A stretch of 64,000 bases of DNA from Loktanella sp. M215 (GCF_021735925.1 NZ_WMEA01000005.1:62001-126000), one strand, 5' to 3'; positions 17,812 through 27,526 are shown, numbered from the stretch's first letter. Notes: generated by a model not told the origin, from the letters alone. Numbers and translations: made by a program.

Positions 17812-18405
17812 ATGTCCCGAACAAAACGCCTGACAGAGATCGAGAAGATGCAGATCGTCCGCGAGGCCGCGGAGGGTGTGCCGACGTCCGAGCTGGCCGA
17901 GCGTTTCGAGGTCACATCGCGGGCCGTGCGCTACGTCCTGAAAGCCGATGTCGAGCGCCAGACGGATGCCGCGATCCCGGTCTCAGCGGTCAGTGTGAAG
18001 GTCACGGCTGCGGAGCTTGCGGCCCTTGACGCGGTGTTGGCGAAAGCGGGGATCGAGAGCCGGGCCGAGGGGCTGCGGCGGCTCATTCAGGCCGCAGGCG
18101 GGGTGTTCGTTCCGGACGCGCAGTTGGCGGCAGAGATGGCGCGCTATCGCGCCTCGCTGCACGAGGTCGGCAATGGGGTCGCGCAGATCGCCAAGCAGAT
18201 GACGCAGGCCAACCGGCGGGGGCAGGGGGCCGTGGGCGGCACGAGTGCCGAGTTCACCGAATTGCGCCTTGCGCAGATGCGCGGGCTGGCGCGGTTCATC
18301 CTGGATTCCGCTGACGAGATCGATCTGCTTCTGCGCCGCCGTCGCGATGGGATGCAGCTGCAGGCCACGGCCGCGCTGAGGGAGTTTGCCCATGCGGCTG
18401 AATGA
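17812..18405 (+). CDS. MobC-like relaxosome accessory protein
   Basis: 197 residues from the ATG at 17812 (GGGGG upstream); a longer frame begins earlier but in the AT-rich promoter region. The N-terminus holds a helix-turn-helix (TEIEKMQIVREAAEGVPTSE, then AERFEVTSRAVRYVLKA); the middle has a ribbon-helix-helix/MobC-like stretch (SVKVTAAELAALDAVLAKAG) followed by HEVGNGVAQIAKQMTQANR, which is typical of MobC. Role: oriT binding and support of the relaxase. It overlaps the relaxase start by 14 bp, so the two are translationally coupled. Confidence 0.75.
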   Translation: MSRTKRLTEIEKMQIVREAAEGVPTSELAERFEVTSRAVRYVLKADVERQTDAAIPVSAVSVKVTAAELAALDAVLAKAGIESRAEGLRRLIQAAGGVFVPDAQLAAEMARYRASLHEVGNGVAQIAKQMTQANRRGQGAVGGTSAEFTELRLAQMRGLARFILDSADEIDLLLRRRRDGMQLQATAALREFAHAAE

Positions 18406-20725
18406 TGCCGTCCATGCCGTCACGGGCGAGGTCTTCCGGGATGGCTGGAGCCGCGTCCGGGGCTCGATGCAGGGGCTGCATGTTGCCAAGCAGACCCAGC
18501 TCGCGCGCGCGTCAGCTGGGCATCGGCCAGCGGTCTTCAAGGCGATCCGGGGCGGGGGCACGCATACCAAATCGCAGCTTGCAAACCAGCTCGACTACCT
18601 CACCACCAAGTCCACCCATATCGTCGACAGTAGCGGGTTCCTGGATGGCAAGGCGAAGCTCGAGGCGGGCGACATCAAGGACCTCACCGAGCGCTTTGCC
18701 AAGCGGTGGGGTGCGGGCTTCAAGCCCAAGCTGGGCCAGACGACCCATATGCTCATGTCGTTCCCCATTGGCACGCGCGGGGAGGATGTGCGCGACATCG
18801 CAACCGATGTGGCCGAGCGGTTCTTCCAGACTGATGAGGGGCATTTCGATTACATCATCGCGGTGCATGAGGACCGCGATCACCCCCATGCGCATCTGGT
18901 GCTGAACCGCCGCTCGCAGGAAGGCGAGTTCTTCTTTCTGGGGCGCAACCACCGCTTCAACTATGACGACTTCCGCCTCGCCATGGTCGAGGAGGCCGAG
19001 AAGTATGGCGTGCGGCTGGAAGCCACGCGCCGGGTGGATCGCGGGGTTGTGCATTACCCAGCCCGGACCAGCGAGGTCTACGCCGCGAAAGAAGAGGGTC
19101 GCGCGCCCCGCGAGCGCGAACGCGTGGGGACCGACCTAACCCGGACGCTGGCGGAGATCGCCAACACCAGAACCGTCTACCATTCGCTTGCTGCGGAGGC
19201 CTCCCGGGAGGCCCGCGAGGATATTGCCGCAGCACTCTTCCGCGCGGGCGAGGTGCTGGCGCATGGCGGGCAGGTGGACCGAACAGGAGATGTGTATATG
19301 GCCGAGGATCAAAGCTTCGAGGATCTCAGAAGCCTCTATGCGGAAAAGCTCGCGCGGGTGCAGGGCATGATCGCCGAGAAGTCTGACGCGGAACGTCCCG
19401 TGCTGGAAAAACGTCTCATCGAGATCCAGACGCAGGTCCAGCACATGCAGCCTCTCGGTTTGCGATCATCCACGCTGTCAGAGACCCCCTCGGAAGGCGG
19501 GATCTATTCCGAAGCCAATATCGACGCCAGCCAGCGCGAGCGTCTGGCAGAGCCCGATCTGAGATCGCGCATTGACGCGGCACTACACGGCACCGGGATC
19601 AGCACATCGGAAGTGGTGGCCCGGATCGAGACGGGGGCCTCGAGCGCCGCGCTGGAGCATCAATGGATCGCAGATGATCTCTCCAAGGTGGCCGAAGCGC
19701 GGGATCTCAACCTCGAGCGCCGCGCCGATCTGGAACAGGCGCGAGACATTCTCAACGGTGTGCATGTGGAACTTGGCACGCTGTTGGAGCGCGAGAACGT
19801 GCTGCGCCGGGATGGTGTCGTGGAGGAGGAAGCGGTCGGCGAGCGGTTCCACTATCACGAGGACGCGGTGCGGGCGATGGAAGGGACAATCCGTCAGGAG
19901 ATGCGCGCAGACGGTCTGACAGCGCAGCAGATCGAGGACCGGGATTGGGAGGTTGTATCGCGAGCGGAGCGCCGGATCGAGACGGAGCAGCGCACGTATC
20001 TCGAAGCACACCCGGACCTGCTCGCACGCCCCGGCGATGTGATTGACCGGTCTGAGCCCTACAGGGAGACCGTCACCGATGCGGCCCGCGCCAGCGAGAT
20101 CACCAGCGAGGTCGACCGCATCATGGAGGGACGCGACCTCCGCACGCCTGTTGCAGATGCTGTCACGGATGACTTGCGCGCGCGCTATCCGGACATGCCG
20201 TCCCACCTCGCCCGCGGGCTCGGCGCGACCTATGCGGCCGTCGTCGAGATCCGCGACACGGAGGTCATCAATCAGGTCCGCCGCGAAAACGAGTTGCGCG
20301 ACGGGCTCGGTTCTGGCACGCGCGACGCACTCCTCGCAGCCCGCGGTGAAACTGCTTCGCAGTCTGGCCGTGCCGACCGCCTAGCAGACGAGATTGCGCG
20401 TGTCCTGGACCATGAGCGGGCCGGGGAATTGTCCGCGCCCTTCGAGACCGAGGCGGAGCGGGACGCCTTTCGCGACGAGATCGCGCGGGTGCTGGACGTT
20501 CGCCAACGCGATCGGCTCACATCCGGCGATGCCGATGCGCTGGACAAGGTTCTCGAGGACCGCCTCGACCGGCTCTATGTCGCCAAGGTCTATCTGCAAT
20601 CGGATGCAGCAACGGCCAACACGGAGGCCCTGCGCCAGGTGGTCGATGATCTTGCCGACACCGAATATGAAAAACACCGCACCGCTGACGTGGATGGCGA
20701 GACCGAGCGGGGTCAGGTCCATTGA
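18392..20725 (+). CDS. VirD2-type MOBP relaxase
   Basis: 777 residues from the ATG at 18392 (GGAG upstream), inside the end of the MobC-like gene. The relaxase domain is N-terminal: SQLANQLDYLTTK has the candidate catalytic Tyr, THMLMSFPIGT follows, and HEDRDHPHAHLVLNRR is the metal-binding His motif (about residues 160-175). The remaining about 500 residues are coiled and charged, typical of the long C-terminal tail of alphaproteobacterial relaxases that carries the secretion signal. It nicks oriT and pilots the strand through the T4SS encoded at 27.7-39.3 kb. Confidence 0.9.
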   Translation: MRLNDAVHAVTGEVFRDGWSRVRGSMQGLHVAKQTQLARASAGHRPAVFKAIRGGGTHTKSQLANQLDYLTTKSTHIVDSSGFLDGKAKLEAGDIKDLTERFAKRWGAGFKPKLGQTTHMLMSFPIGTRGEDVRDIATDVAERFFQTDEGHFDYIIAVHEDRDHPHAHLVLNRRSQEGEFFFLGRNHRFNYDDFRLAMVEEAEKYGVRLEATRRVDRGVVHYPARTSEVYAAKEEGRAPRERERVGTDLTRTLAEIANTRTVYHSLAAEASREAREDIAAALFRAGEVLAHGGQVDRTGDVYMAEDQSFEDLRSLYAEKLARVQGMIAEKSDAERPVLEKRLIEIQTQVQHMQPLGLRSSTLSETPSEGGIYSEANIDASQRERLAEPDLRSRIDAALHGTGISTSEVVARIETGASSAALEHQWIADDLSKVAEARDLNLERRADLEQARDILNGVHVELGTLLERENVLRRDGVVEEEAVGERFHYHEDAVRAMEGTIRQEMRADGLTAQQIEDRDWEVVSRAERRIETEQRTYLEAHPDLLARPGDVIDRSEPYRETVTDAARASEITSEVDRIMEGRDLRTPVADAVTDDLRARYPDMPSHLARGLGATYAAVVEIRDTEVINQVRRENELRDGLGSGTRDALLAARGETASQSGRADRLADEIARVLDHERAGELSAPFETEAERDAFRDEIARVLDVRQRDRLTSGDADALDKVLEDRLDRLYVAKVYLQSDAATANTEALRQVVDDLADTEYEKHRTADVDGETERGQVH

Positions 20726-22734
20726 GCGCCTCCACGGGAAAAGCGCGGATCGCAACAGGGGTCTTGCTGGTGACGCTGGTGACCGCCGCCATGGGCTATA
20801 CCTTCGCCTCGGCGGTGCTGACCTACCAGGATCTCGGCTTCGGGGCCGAGATCGACTTTGCCTATATCGCGCAGAACTACATGGCGATCCTCGATCGCCG
20901 CCCGGAGGACGCCCAACTTATTCACCTGATCATCGGCAGCTTCGCCGCCGCCGGCCTCATGCTGAGCCTCGCCCTCTCGGGGTCCGCCCTGACACGCTTT
21001 GGCCAGACCCATTGGCAGAGCGCGCGCGAGATGAAGGCCAATGGGTTCTTCGGGGCGCCCGGCACCGGGTTCATCCTCGGCAAGCTGGGGCCGCCGGGCT
21101 CCCGCGCCAGCTACATCTGCTCCAAGGTCTTCCCCCATGCGCTGATCGTGGCGCCCACGGGCCGCGGCAAGACCACGGGCTTCGTCATTCCGAACCTGTT
21201 GACCTGGAAAGGCTCCGCCGTGACGCTCGATGTGAAGGGCGAGTGTTTCGAGGCCACGGCCCGGCACCGCGCAGCTCAAGGCGACAAGGTCTATCGCTTT
21301 GCCCCCACCGATTGGGAGGGCAAGCGCACGCATCGCTACAACCCGCTCCTGCGTATCTTCGAGCTGAAAGATCCCGCGCGCCAACAGATGGAATTACAGC
21401 TTCTGGCGACGCTCTTCCTGCAAAGCGACAATGACCGGGTGCAGGGCCTGCTCAAAGGCGGGATCGATCTCTTCGTGGCGGCAGGTCTGCTGGCGTTCCA
21501 GCGCAAGCGCCCCACCTTGGGCGAGATCTATCGCATCGCGGCCTCCGGAGGGAACAAGCAGAAGGAATACTTCGCGCGGGGCCATGAGGTCGACAACAGG
21601 GCCGCCAAGCTGATCTTCACCCGGCTGGCCTCAACCAACAACGACACGCTGACCTCATACGTCTCGCTCCTGATGACCTCGGGGCTCGATCAATGGCAGA
21701 ACCCGGCCATCGACGAGGCGACGGCGGTCTCGGACTTTGATTTCCGGACGATCCGCAAGAAGCCCTTTTCGGTCTATCTCGTGGTCCAGCCGCTGATGGT
21801 AAAGCCACTCGCACCGCTGATCCGGCTGTTTTTCTCCGATCTCCTCTCCGCCATGCAGGAAAAGGACCCGGGGCCGGATGAGCCCTGGCCCGTAATGATC
21901 ATGCTCGACGAGTTCAATCGCCTCGGAAAAATGCCGATCGTGGTCGAGAGCATCGAGACGCTGCGGACCTATCGTGGTCACCTCGCTGTGGTCACCCAAA
22001 CCATTCCCGCCCTCGATGAAATCTATGGCGAGAATACCCGGCGCGCCCTGCAGGGCAATGCCGGCGTGAAGCTCTACCTGACGCCCTCGGATGAGAAAAC
22101 GGTCGAGGAGCTCAGCAAGGCTGTCGGAAAGACCACAAAGACCGTCATCACGCGGTCCCAGTCCATCGGCAAGAACCCCTTCGAGGGCCGCAGCCAATCG
22201 ACCCGGACTGAAGAGAGCTCGTTGTTGCCTGAAGACGAAGCGCGCCGTCTGCCCCTCGACGAGATTGTCATGGTGATCGATGCCCAGATGCCGGTCCGGG
22301 CAAAGCGGATCCAGTATTTTGATGATCGGCTGTTCAAGGCGATCCACGCGGCACAGACGGGCGAGTTGCCGTTTCCGAAGCCGGGGGGAGGGGGATCGCA
22401 GGGCAATCTCCCGTTGAGCGTGCGCGCCATGCCGATGACTCCGCCTTCGAACGGACCAGGTGGGTCTGACGCCGTTGTGGAGACCGCACACCAAGATGCT
22501 GGCAGCCAAACGTCAAAGCAAACCGACGTCGCTCCAAAAAAGACCGCGCCTGTCGTTCAAACCGTTATCGCCGAGGAACAGCGCCAGATGGAGATGGATT
22601 TTGGAAGCCAGGTCGCCGATGCAGAGGCAGCGAGCGTAGCTGATGAGGCGCAGATGCGTTCTGCAGTCGATGGCTTGGAGGACATGGAAGCGATGCTGCG
22701 AGAGGAGGATGGTGAAAGGCTGGTTGCGCGATAG
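20722..22734 (+). CDS. virD4: VirD4/TraG type IV coupling ATPase
   Basis: 670 residues with a TTG start overlapping the relaxase stop. Two N-terminal membrane segments (about 10-28 and 74-90) are followed by Walker A ALIVAPTGRGKTTGFVIPN and Walker B WPVMIMLDEFNRLG; DVKGE and the TQTIPALDEIYG region also match TraG/VirD4. It links the relaxosome to the VirB channel at the inner membrane. The C-terminal about 120 residues are Gln/Glu-rich and probably variable. Together with the upstream genes it forms the DNA-processing operon. Confidence 0.92.
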   Translation: MSASTGKARIATGVLLVTLVTAAMGYTFASAVLTYQDLGFGAEIDFAYIAQNYMAILDRRPEDAQLIHLIIGSFAAAGLMLSLALSGSALTRFGQTHWQSAREMKANGFFGAPGTGFILGKLGPPGSRASYICSKVFPHALIVAPTGRGKTTGFVIPNLLTWKGSAVTLDVKGECFEATARHRAAQGDKVYRFAPTDWEGKRTHRYNPLLRIFELKDPARQQMELQLLATLFLQSDNDRVQGLLKGGIDLFVAAGLLAFQRKRPTLGEIYRIAASGGNKQKEYFARGHEVDNRAAKLIFTRLASTNNDTLTSYVSLLMTSGLDQWQNPAIDEATAVSDFDFRTIRKKPFSVYLVVQPLMVKPLAPLIRLFFSDLLSAMQEKDPGPDEPWPVMIMLDEFNRLGKMPIVVESIETLRTYRGHLAVVTQTIPALDEIYGENTRRALQGNAGVKLYLTPSDEKTVEELSKAVGKTTKTVITRSQSIGKNPFEGRSQSTRTEESSLLPEDEARRLPLDEIVMVIDAQMPVRAKRIQYFDDRLFKAIHAAQTGELPFPKPGGGGSQGNLPLSVRAMPMTPPSNGPGGSDAVVETAHQDAGSQTSKQTDVAPKKTAPVVQTVIAEEQRQMEMDFGSQVADAEAASVADEAQMRSAVDGLEDMEAMLREEDGERLVAR

Positions 22735-22889
22735 GGTGGCGGGCATGGCGACCTGCGCGTAGCTTCCGTAACGCTGAATGTCACAAACGATGCTTTTTGA
22801 CGCCGAAAAAAGGGGCTGGTTTGCATGACCGTTCGATCTTTCGCTCGGAACGTCGTGGGCAGGGTCCAGCCATCTCCACCTTGTTCAGA

Positions 22890-23396
22890 TTATGCCCCGA
22901 GACGGCGCAGCCGCTTGTCGATCTCGGCGGGGGGTAGGAAGACCGCCTCATCCGCCCGCCAGATTTGCAGGGCGGAGACAAGAAGCCCGACATCGCAGGC
23001 TTCGGCGGCGTGCAGCTCGTCGATGATCCAGAGGACGCCATGAACGCGCACCGCGCGAGCGGTGGCGACCTTGCGTAGAAGGTTGTCGCCGGTTAGGAGG
23101 ATGCCGTTTTCTTGGCAGGTTGTCGTCACGAGGGCGAAGCAATCATTGGCCGACAGGCGGCTATGTTCCCGCTTTAGAGCGAAAACCCGCGCGACTTCTT
23201 CCCCCGGCAGATCGTAGGTGGCGAGGCCGCCGTCTTCGAGCATCCGCCATTCCTGCGCCGTGAAATCGAGCAGCTCCTCCTCACGGATGGGCAGGGGCAC
23301 GATGAAGCGATAGGGCAGCCGCAGCAGGACGTGCAGCAACTCTCCCTTCTTCAAGTCGATCAGACAGGACGCATCATTGACGACAACACAGGTCAC
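22890..23396 (-). CDS. PIN-like domain toxin paired with the XRE/ImmA regulator
   Basis: 168 residues. PIN-like acidic residues are visible in VVVNDASCLIDLKKG (Asp-8, Asp-14), in SANDCFALVTT and in GILLTGDNLLRKVA, matching the order of a PIN nuclease fold. It begins within the ATGA overlap of the upstream regulator gene, so it is the second cistron of a toxin-antitoxin-like pair. PIN toxins are Mg-dependent RNases. The gene sits between the coupling protein and the CBASS operon, on the opposite strand, and probably stabilises the element. Confidence 0.7.
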   Translation of the reverse strand: MTCVVVNDASCLIDLKKGELLHVLLRLPYRFIVPLPIREEELLDFTAQEWRMLEDGGLATYDLPGEEVARVFALKREHSRLSANDCFALVTTTCQENGILLTGDNLLRKVATARAVRVHGVLWIIDELHAAEACDVGLLVSALQIWRADEAVFLPPAEIDKRLRRLGA

Positions 23397-24472
23397 TGGT
23401 CACGAGGCCCCCTGATGTCGCGTTCGACAACGCTCAAGGGGAGCCCGAGCATCTGCGCCGCCCGCACGGGGGAAATCATCTCCTCGCCGAGCGCGCGCCA
23501 GACGAGGCGCTCGAAGCGCTGCGGCTTCTCGAAGGCCGCAAAGCCCTCGCCTGGACCGATAGGCTCCGGCTCCTCGCGCCGCCAGCTTCGCGCATAGGTC
23601 TTGAACGCATATTCCACAGCGCTCTTCGACAGGATGCCCACCTGGCCGAGCCGCACGAGCATCGCGGCGGCGGAGACGCCATAGGTGCGCTTGAGCCGCA
23701 TGATCTCTATCCAGGTCATGCCGTGACGGTTTCGGCCAGCTTCCTCTTCCAGATGCTCACGCGGAATGAGGAACGCCCCCGCGAAGCGGTGCATCGAGGG
23801 CTCCTTTTTCAGTGCGGCATTGCCGGTTTCGGTGATGATCCGGTGCGCGAGTTCGTGGGCGAGGTTGAAGCGCTTGCGTTCGACATTGGTGTGCCGCGAG
23901 ACGATGATCACCTCAGTCGGTGCGCCCTCCGCCCGTTCGACATGACAGGCCAGCCCGTTGATGCGTTCCGGGAGATCGGCCTCGATGACCTTGAGTCCCT
24001 TGTCTTCGAGCAGGGCGGTCATACTCGGGATCGGGTCGATCCCAAGCTGCCACTCGCGCCGCACGTCCCGCGCCTTGGCGTCGATGGCCTCTTCATCGGC
24101 CACCATGTCCACGCGCAGCGCGGCGAAGGGGTCTTCAGCGGGGTGCATATCGAGGATGTCCTCGATGGCGAGATAGTCTTCGAGCTTCTCGATGACGATG
24201 GATTCCGCCATCGCGCGATCCTGCGCCGAGGCGGTCGAGTTCTTTCGCCACTCGACGCTTTCCAGAGCTTCGACCTGACCGCCGAGCAGGAAGTCCAGTG
24301 ACACGCCGAGCGCCTTGCCGAGGCCGACCAGCACCGACGAGGACGGCATCATCTTGTCCGCCTCGTATTTGCTGATGGCCTGCGCTGACACGCTTGGGGT
24401 TACGCGCTCCGCGAGCGCTTGCATGGATAGACCCGCCCGCTTGCGGGCAAGCCTGAGTCTTTGTCCGAACAT
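23393..24472 (-). CDS. XRE-family regulator with ImmA/IrrE metallopeptidase domain
   Basis: 359 residues from the ATG at 24472, chosen for GAGAGGA upstream; an in-frame ATG at 24514 is possible. The N-terminal helix-turn-helix spans about 3-60 (FGQRLRLARKRAGLSMQALA, then SAQAISKYEADKMMPS); the middle contains the ImmA/IrrE zinc motif FNLAHELAHRI and the conserved HRFAGAFLIPREHL. Such proteins act as antitoxins/repressors that can cleave a partner. Its operon partner is the PIN protein. Confidence 0.8.
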   Translation of the reverse strand: MFGQRLRLARKRAGLSMQALAERVTPSVSAQAISKYEADKMMPSSSVLVGLGKALGVSLDFLLGGQVEALESVEWRKNSTASAQDRAMAESIVIEKLEDYLAIEDILDMHPAEDPFAALRVDMVADEEAIDAKARDVRREWQLGIDPIPSMTALLEDKGLKVIEADLPERINGLACHVERAEGAPTEVIIVSRHTNVERKRFNLAHELAHRIITETGNAALKKEPSMHRFAGAFLIPREHLEEEAGRNRHGMTWIEIMRLKRTYGVSAAAMLVRLGQVGILSKSAVEYAFKTYARSWRREEPEPIGPGEGFAAFEKPQRFERLVWRALGEEMISPVRAAQMLGLPLSVVERDIRGPRDQ

Positions 24473-24580
24473 GATCCTCTCCCGGCGGTTATTGTTGTGG
24501 TTGATAAACGCCATTTCTTTATATACATTTTAACACAAGGTTGTCGCATCGTCAACCGAAATCGACACGTGAGGCTTGAA

Positions 24581-24805
24581 ATGTCTAAGAAAAATTAGCA
24601 TGTTGTGCCGCATGAAAGCGGTTGGGCAGTGAAGGGGGCGGGTAACTCCCGCGCGTCTTCCGTCCACGGCACGCAGCGCGAGGCCATCACGGCCGCGCGG
24701 GAATCCGCCATTCGTCAGGGCAGCGAGATGCTGATCCACGGCGAGAACGGTCGCATCCGCGAGCGCAACACCTATGGCAAGGACCCGTATCCGCCGAAAG
24801 GCTGA
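24581..24805 (+). pseudogene. DUF2188-type protein with an in-frame amber codon
   Basis: The frame starts MSKKN, hits TAG at 24596-24598, and continues HVVPHESGWAVKGAGNSR to 24805. DUF2188 proteins typically begin MSKKNQHVVP, so CAG to TAG at the Gln is the obvious change. The rest (TQREAITAARESAIRQGSE, then LIHGENGRIRERNTYG) is a complete DUF2188 domain. A GTG at 24605 could restart translation, but no ribosome-binding site is seen. The gene lies 14 bp before CapV and might belong to the same transcript. Function of DUF2188 is unknown. Confidence 0.7.
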
Positions 24806-24819
24806 AGGGCATAAGCGGA

Positions 24820-25857
24820 ATGGATGTTAGGATGAGCAACGGTGGGAACAACAGGCAGATACGTCGCATCCTCTCCATCGACGGGGGCGGGATTAAGGGC
24901 ACGATGCCCGCTGCATTCCTCGCGGGGCTCGAGGAAGATCTGGGCCAGCCCATTGGGCGCTATTTCGATCTCATCGCAGGCACATCGACGGGTGGCATCA
25001 TCGCACTCGGCCTTGGCCTCGGCCGCACGGCAAAGGAACTGCTCGAGCTTTACGAGCGTCGCGGGCCTGTCATCTTCGGTCAGGACAATGCGGATGATGA
25101 ACCGCTGGGGAGGATACGGCAGGCATGGCGCACCCTCACCGCCACAGGTCGGCACGTAGTCGGTCCAAAGCACGATGCGGCAATTCTTGCCCGTGAACTC
25201 AAGGCCGTTCTCAACAACGATCTGATCGGGCAATCACAGACCCGGTTGGTGATCCCGGCGTGGGATGCCGATCTCCGCAGCCCTTATATCTACAAGACCG
25301 CGCATCACACACGCCTGCAAACCGATTATCGCAAGACTGCGCTTGATGCCGCCCTGGCTACGGCAGCGGCACCTACGTATTTCAAGCGACATCGCACTGC
25401 TGATGATATTGGCCTGACCGATGGCGGGACATGGGCCAACAATCCCACAGCCATTGCTGTCGTCGAAGCCATCACTCTTCTGGGGTGGCATCCGTCAGAC
25501 CTGCGCATTCTGAGCCTGGGGTGTCTGGACGAAGTCTACATGCTGCCCGAAAGTCCAGGGTTTGCCGGACTCGGCCTCAAAGTCCTCAACCTTTACGCGG
25601 ATGGGCAATCACATGGCGCCCTCTGCATGGCAAAACTTCTGACGGGACATCCTTACGATGGGGATCGCATCTACCGCATTTCGCCGTCTGTCCCGAGCGG
25701 GTTTTTTACCTTGGATGACACCACGAAGATCGGCCGCCTCAAGGGCCTCGGTATGTCAGAAGCCCGAAAAGCAAAGCCCCACCTGACCCCGATCTTTTTC
25801 ACCCAGCCTGCCGATACCTTCGTGCCGGTCTATCAACTCAAGGAGAAAGCGGCATGA
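24820..25857 (+). CDS. capV: CBASS effector CapV, patatin-like phospholipase
   Basis: 345 residues. Patatin signatures: SIDGGGIKGTMPA (oxyanion loop, about 19-31), GTSTGGIIA with the nucleophilic Ser near 56, and LTDGGTWANNP with the catalytic Asp near 201. CapV is activated by the cyclic nucleotide of the adjacent CD-NTase and degrades membrane phospholipids, killing the infected cell. The stop overlaps the CD-NTase start by ATGA. The start at 24820 (AGCGGA upstream) is preferred; the ATG at 24832 is an alternative. Confidence 0.85.
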   Translation: MDVRMSNGGNNRQIRRILSIDGGGIKGTMPAAFLAGLEEDLGQPIGRYFDLIAGTSTGGIIALGLGLGRTAKELLELYERRGPVIFGQDNADDEPLGRIRQAWRTLTATGRHVVGPKHDAAILARELKAVLNNDLIGQSQTRLVIPAWDADLRSPYIYKTAHHTRLQTDYRKTALDAALATAAAPTYFKRHRTADDIGLTDGGTWANNPTAIAVVEAITLLGWHPSDLRILSLGCLDEVYMLPESPGFAGLGLKVLNLYADGQSHGALCMAKLLTGHPYDGDRIYRISPSVPSGFFTLDDTTKIGRLKGLGMSEARKAKPHLTPIFFTQPADTFVPVYQLKEKAA

Positions 25858-27053
25858 ATCAGATGTTGCGACAGCCGCTGACCGACAGTGATATTCGGCG
25901 GCGCACGCAGATATTCACCATCCTGGACGAGATAGGCGAGGATCTGGACCTCACCGAAACCCAGTTTGATCGTGCGCGCCAGAGCTATGGTGCCGTCGGA
26001 GATTGGCTGTCCGGTTCAACTGATCCCCTACTCGTCAGTGTTCTGGTCTATCTCCAAGGGTCCAGTGCGCTTGGAACGGCCGTGAAGCCAATCGGGCGGC
26101 GGGAATTCGATGTCGATCTGATCTGCTTTTGTGCAGGTATCGCGTCCGGCATCTCACCAGCGACCCTGAAGGCGGCGGTTGGAAACCGGCTCAAGGAACA
26201 CGCCACCTATGTGCGCATTCTCGAAGAAAAAAAGCGTTGTTGGCGTTTCAACTATGCGGGGGACTTCCACCTCGAACTATCCCCGACGATAGCAAACCCG
26301 GTCTGCGGCAACCGGGGCGAATTGGTGCCCGACCGGGCTCTGAAGGAATGGCATCCGACAAACCCGCGGGCCTACAAGACCCTGTTCGATGAGCGCGCCG
26401 CACTCCGGCCTACCTTTGTGGGCAAGTTTATCGCCATGCAGCGGGACGAGGCGACGGTGGAGCCGTTCCCCGTCCGAGAAGCAGTGAAAGGCATCCTGCG
26501 CCGCATCGTGCAATTGCTCAAACGGCACCGCGACGTTTTTTATCAGAACAACACGCAAGACGTGGCCCCGATTTCCGTTATCATTACCACCCTTGCGATG
26601 CAGACCTATGCCTATTGCGTGCGCAACCACGTCTTCCATGACGAAATGGATCTGTTGGTCGAAACGATCCGGATGATGCCGCACTTCATCGACCGCCCCA
26701 TTCTGGACGGACGGCGGGGCTATGCCATCCTGAACGAGACAACCAACGGGGAAAACTTCGCCGACAATTGGAACAAGGATGAACGCCGGGCACCAGCATT
26801 CTATGCGTGGCACGCACAAACTCTGTCCGACTTTGAAGTCCTTCGCGATGCTGTTGGTCAGGACCGTGTGTCATTGAACATGGAGCGTTCGTTCGGTTCC
26901 GGTGTCACCGGACGGGTTCTCGGCAACCGCGTCAATGCGGTGTCGGATGGTCGCAAATCGGGTCTGCTTTCTGTCGCACCTGTGGTCGGGCTGACGACAT
27001 CGAAGGTCGCAGCATCAACGACCGTGCCCACAAATACGTTCTTCGGTGATTGA
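25854..27053 (+). CDS. CBASS CD-NTase (cGAS/DncV-like nucleotidyltransferase)
   Basis: 399 residues. The nucleotidyltransferase core has YLQGSSALGTAVKP (GS motif, about 69-70), REFDVDLICF with the two metal-binding Asp (86, 88) and FHLELSP with a third acidic residue (Glu-141). It makes the cyclic nucleotide that triggers CapV. The C-terminal tail TVPTNTFFGD is flexible and ends Gly-Asp, of interest because E2-containing CBASS systems attach the CD-NTase C-terminus to targets. The clade cannot be assigned by eye. It is coupled to CapV and to the E2-like gene. Confidence 0.85.
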   Translation: MNQMLRQPLTDSDIRRRTQIFTILDEIGEDLDLTETQFDRARQSYGAVGDWLSGSTDPLLVSVLVYLQGSSALGTAVKPIGRREFDVDLICFCAGIASGISPATLKAAVGNRLKEHATYVRILEEKKRCWRFNYAGDFHLELSPTIANPVCGNRGELVPDRALKEWHPTNPRAYKTLFDERAALRPTFVGKFIAMQRDEATVEPFPVREAVKGILRRIVQLLKRHRDVFYQNNTQDVAPISVIITTLAMQTYAYCVRNHVFHDEMDLLVETIRMMPHFIDRPILDGRRGYAILNETTNGENFADNWNKDERRAPAFYAWHAQTLSDFEVLRDAVGQDRVSLNMERSFGSGVTGRVLGNRVNAVSDGRKSGLLSVAPVVGLTTSKVAASTTVPTNTFFGD

Positions 27054-27526
27054 TGATAGGACGAGGCGGGCAATACGACCTGACCCTGTCGCAGCAGCTG
27101 CTGTTCCTGAAGGCAAGCCCGGCTATCAGTGGTGTGGGGCAGGTCCGCGCAAACAAATTGACATGGCAAGAGCCTATACAACCGACCGCCTTGGCGCGCT
27201 CCTACCTTGCCACTATCACGCTTTAGCCGGGTCAAACGCCCGGTGTTCAGATAGACGACCCGGATCTGGAGTTGCTGGCGGCAGGGCGTCCTTTGCCTCA
27301 CGTCTACAGAGATCCGCTGCGCCTTTGTCTTTATCTTCCAGGTGCCAGGGAATGGGACGCGCGGAAGCGGATCGACCAAACCATCATTCCGTGGACTTAC
27401 CTTTGGCTCTATTATTTCGAAGATTGGCTTTGGTCAGACGACTGGAAAGGTGAAGGGCAACACCCCGGCGAAGAGCCTGAGCCAGTTGGCAATCGGGCGA
27501 TGCGCAGGGCCGTGGCACGGTGCTAA
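27053..27526 (+). pseudogene. CBASS E2-like (Cap2-type) protein with an in-frame amber codon
   Basis: The ATG at 27053 overlaps the CD-NTase stop. The frame encodes 57 residues (MIGRGGQYDLTLSQQLLFLK, and so on), a TAG at 27224-27226, then 99 more in the same frame including PLPHVYRDPLRLCLYLPGAR and TIIPWTYLWLYYFEDW. The HVY...LCL arrangement with Cys near position 92 followed by a Trp resembles the E2 active-site region of short type II CBASS. Restored length is about 157. E2-type proteins conjugate and prime the CD-NTase. Whether the fragment is expressed by readthrough or restart is unknown; by sequence it is broken. Confidence 0.6.
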
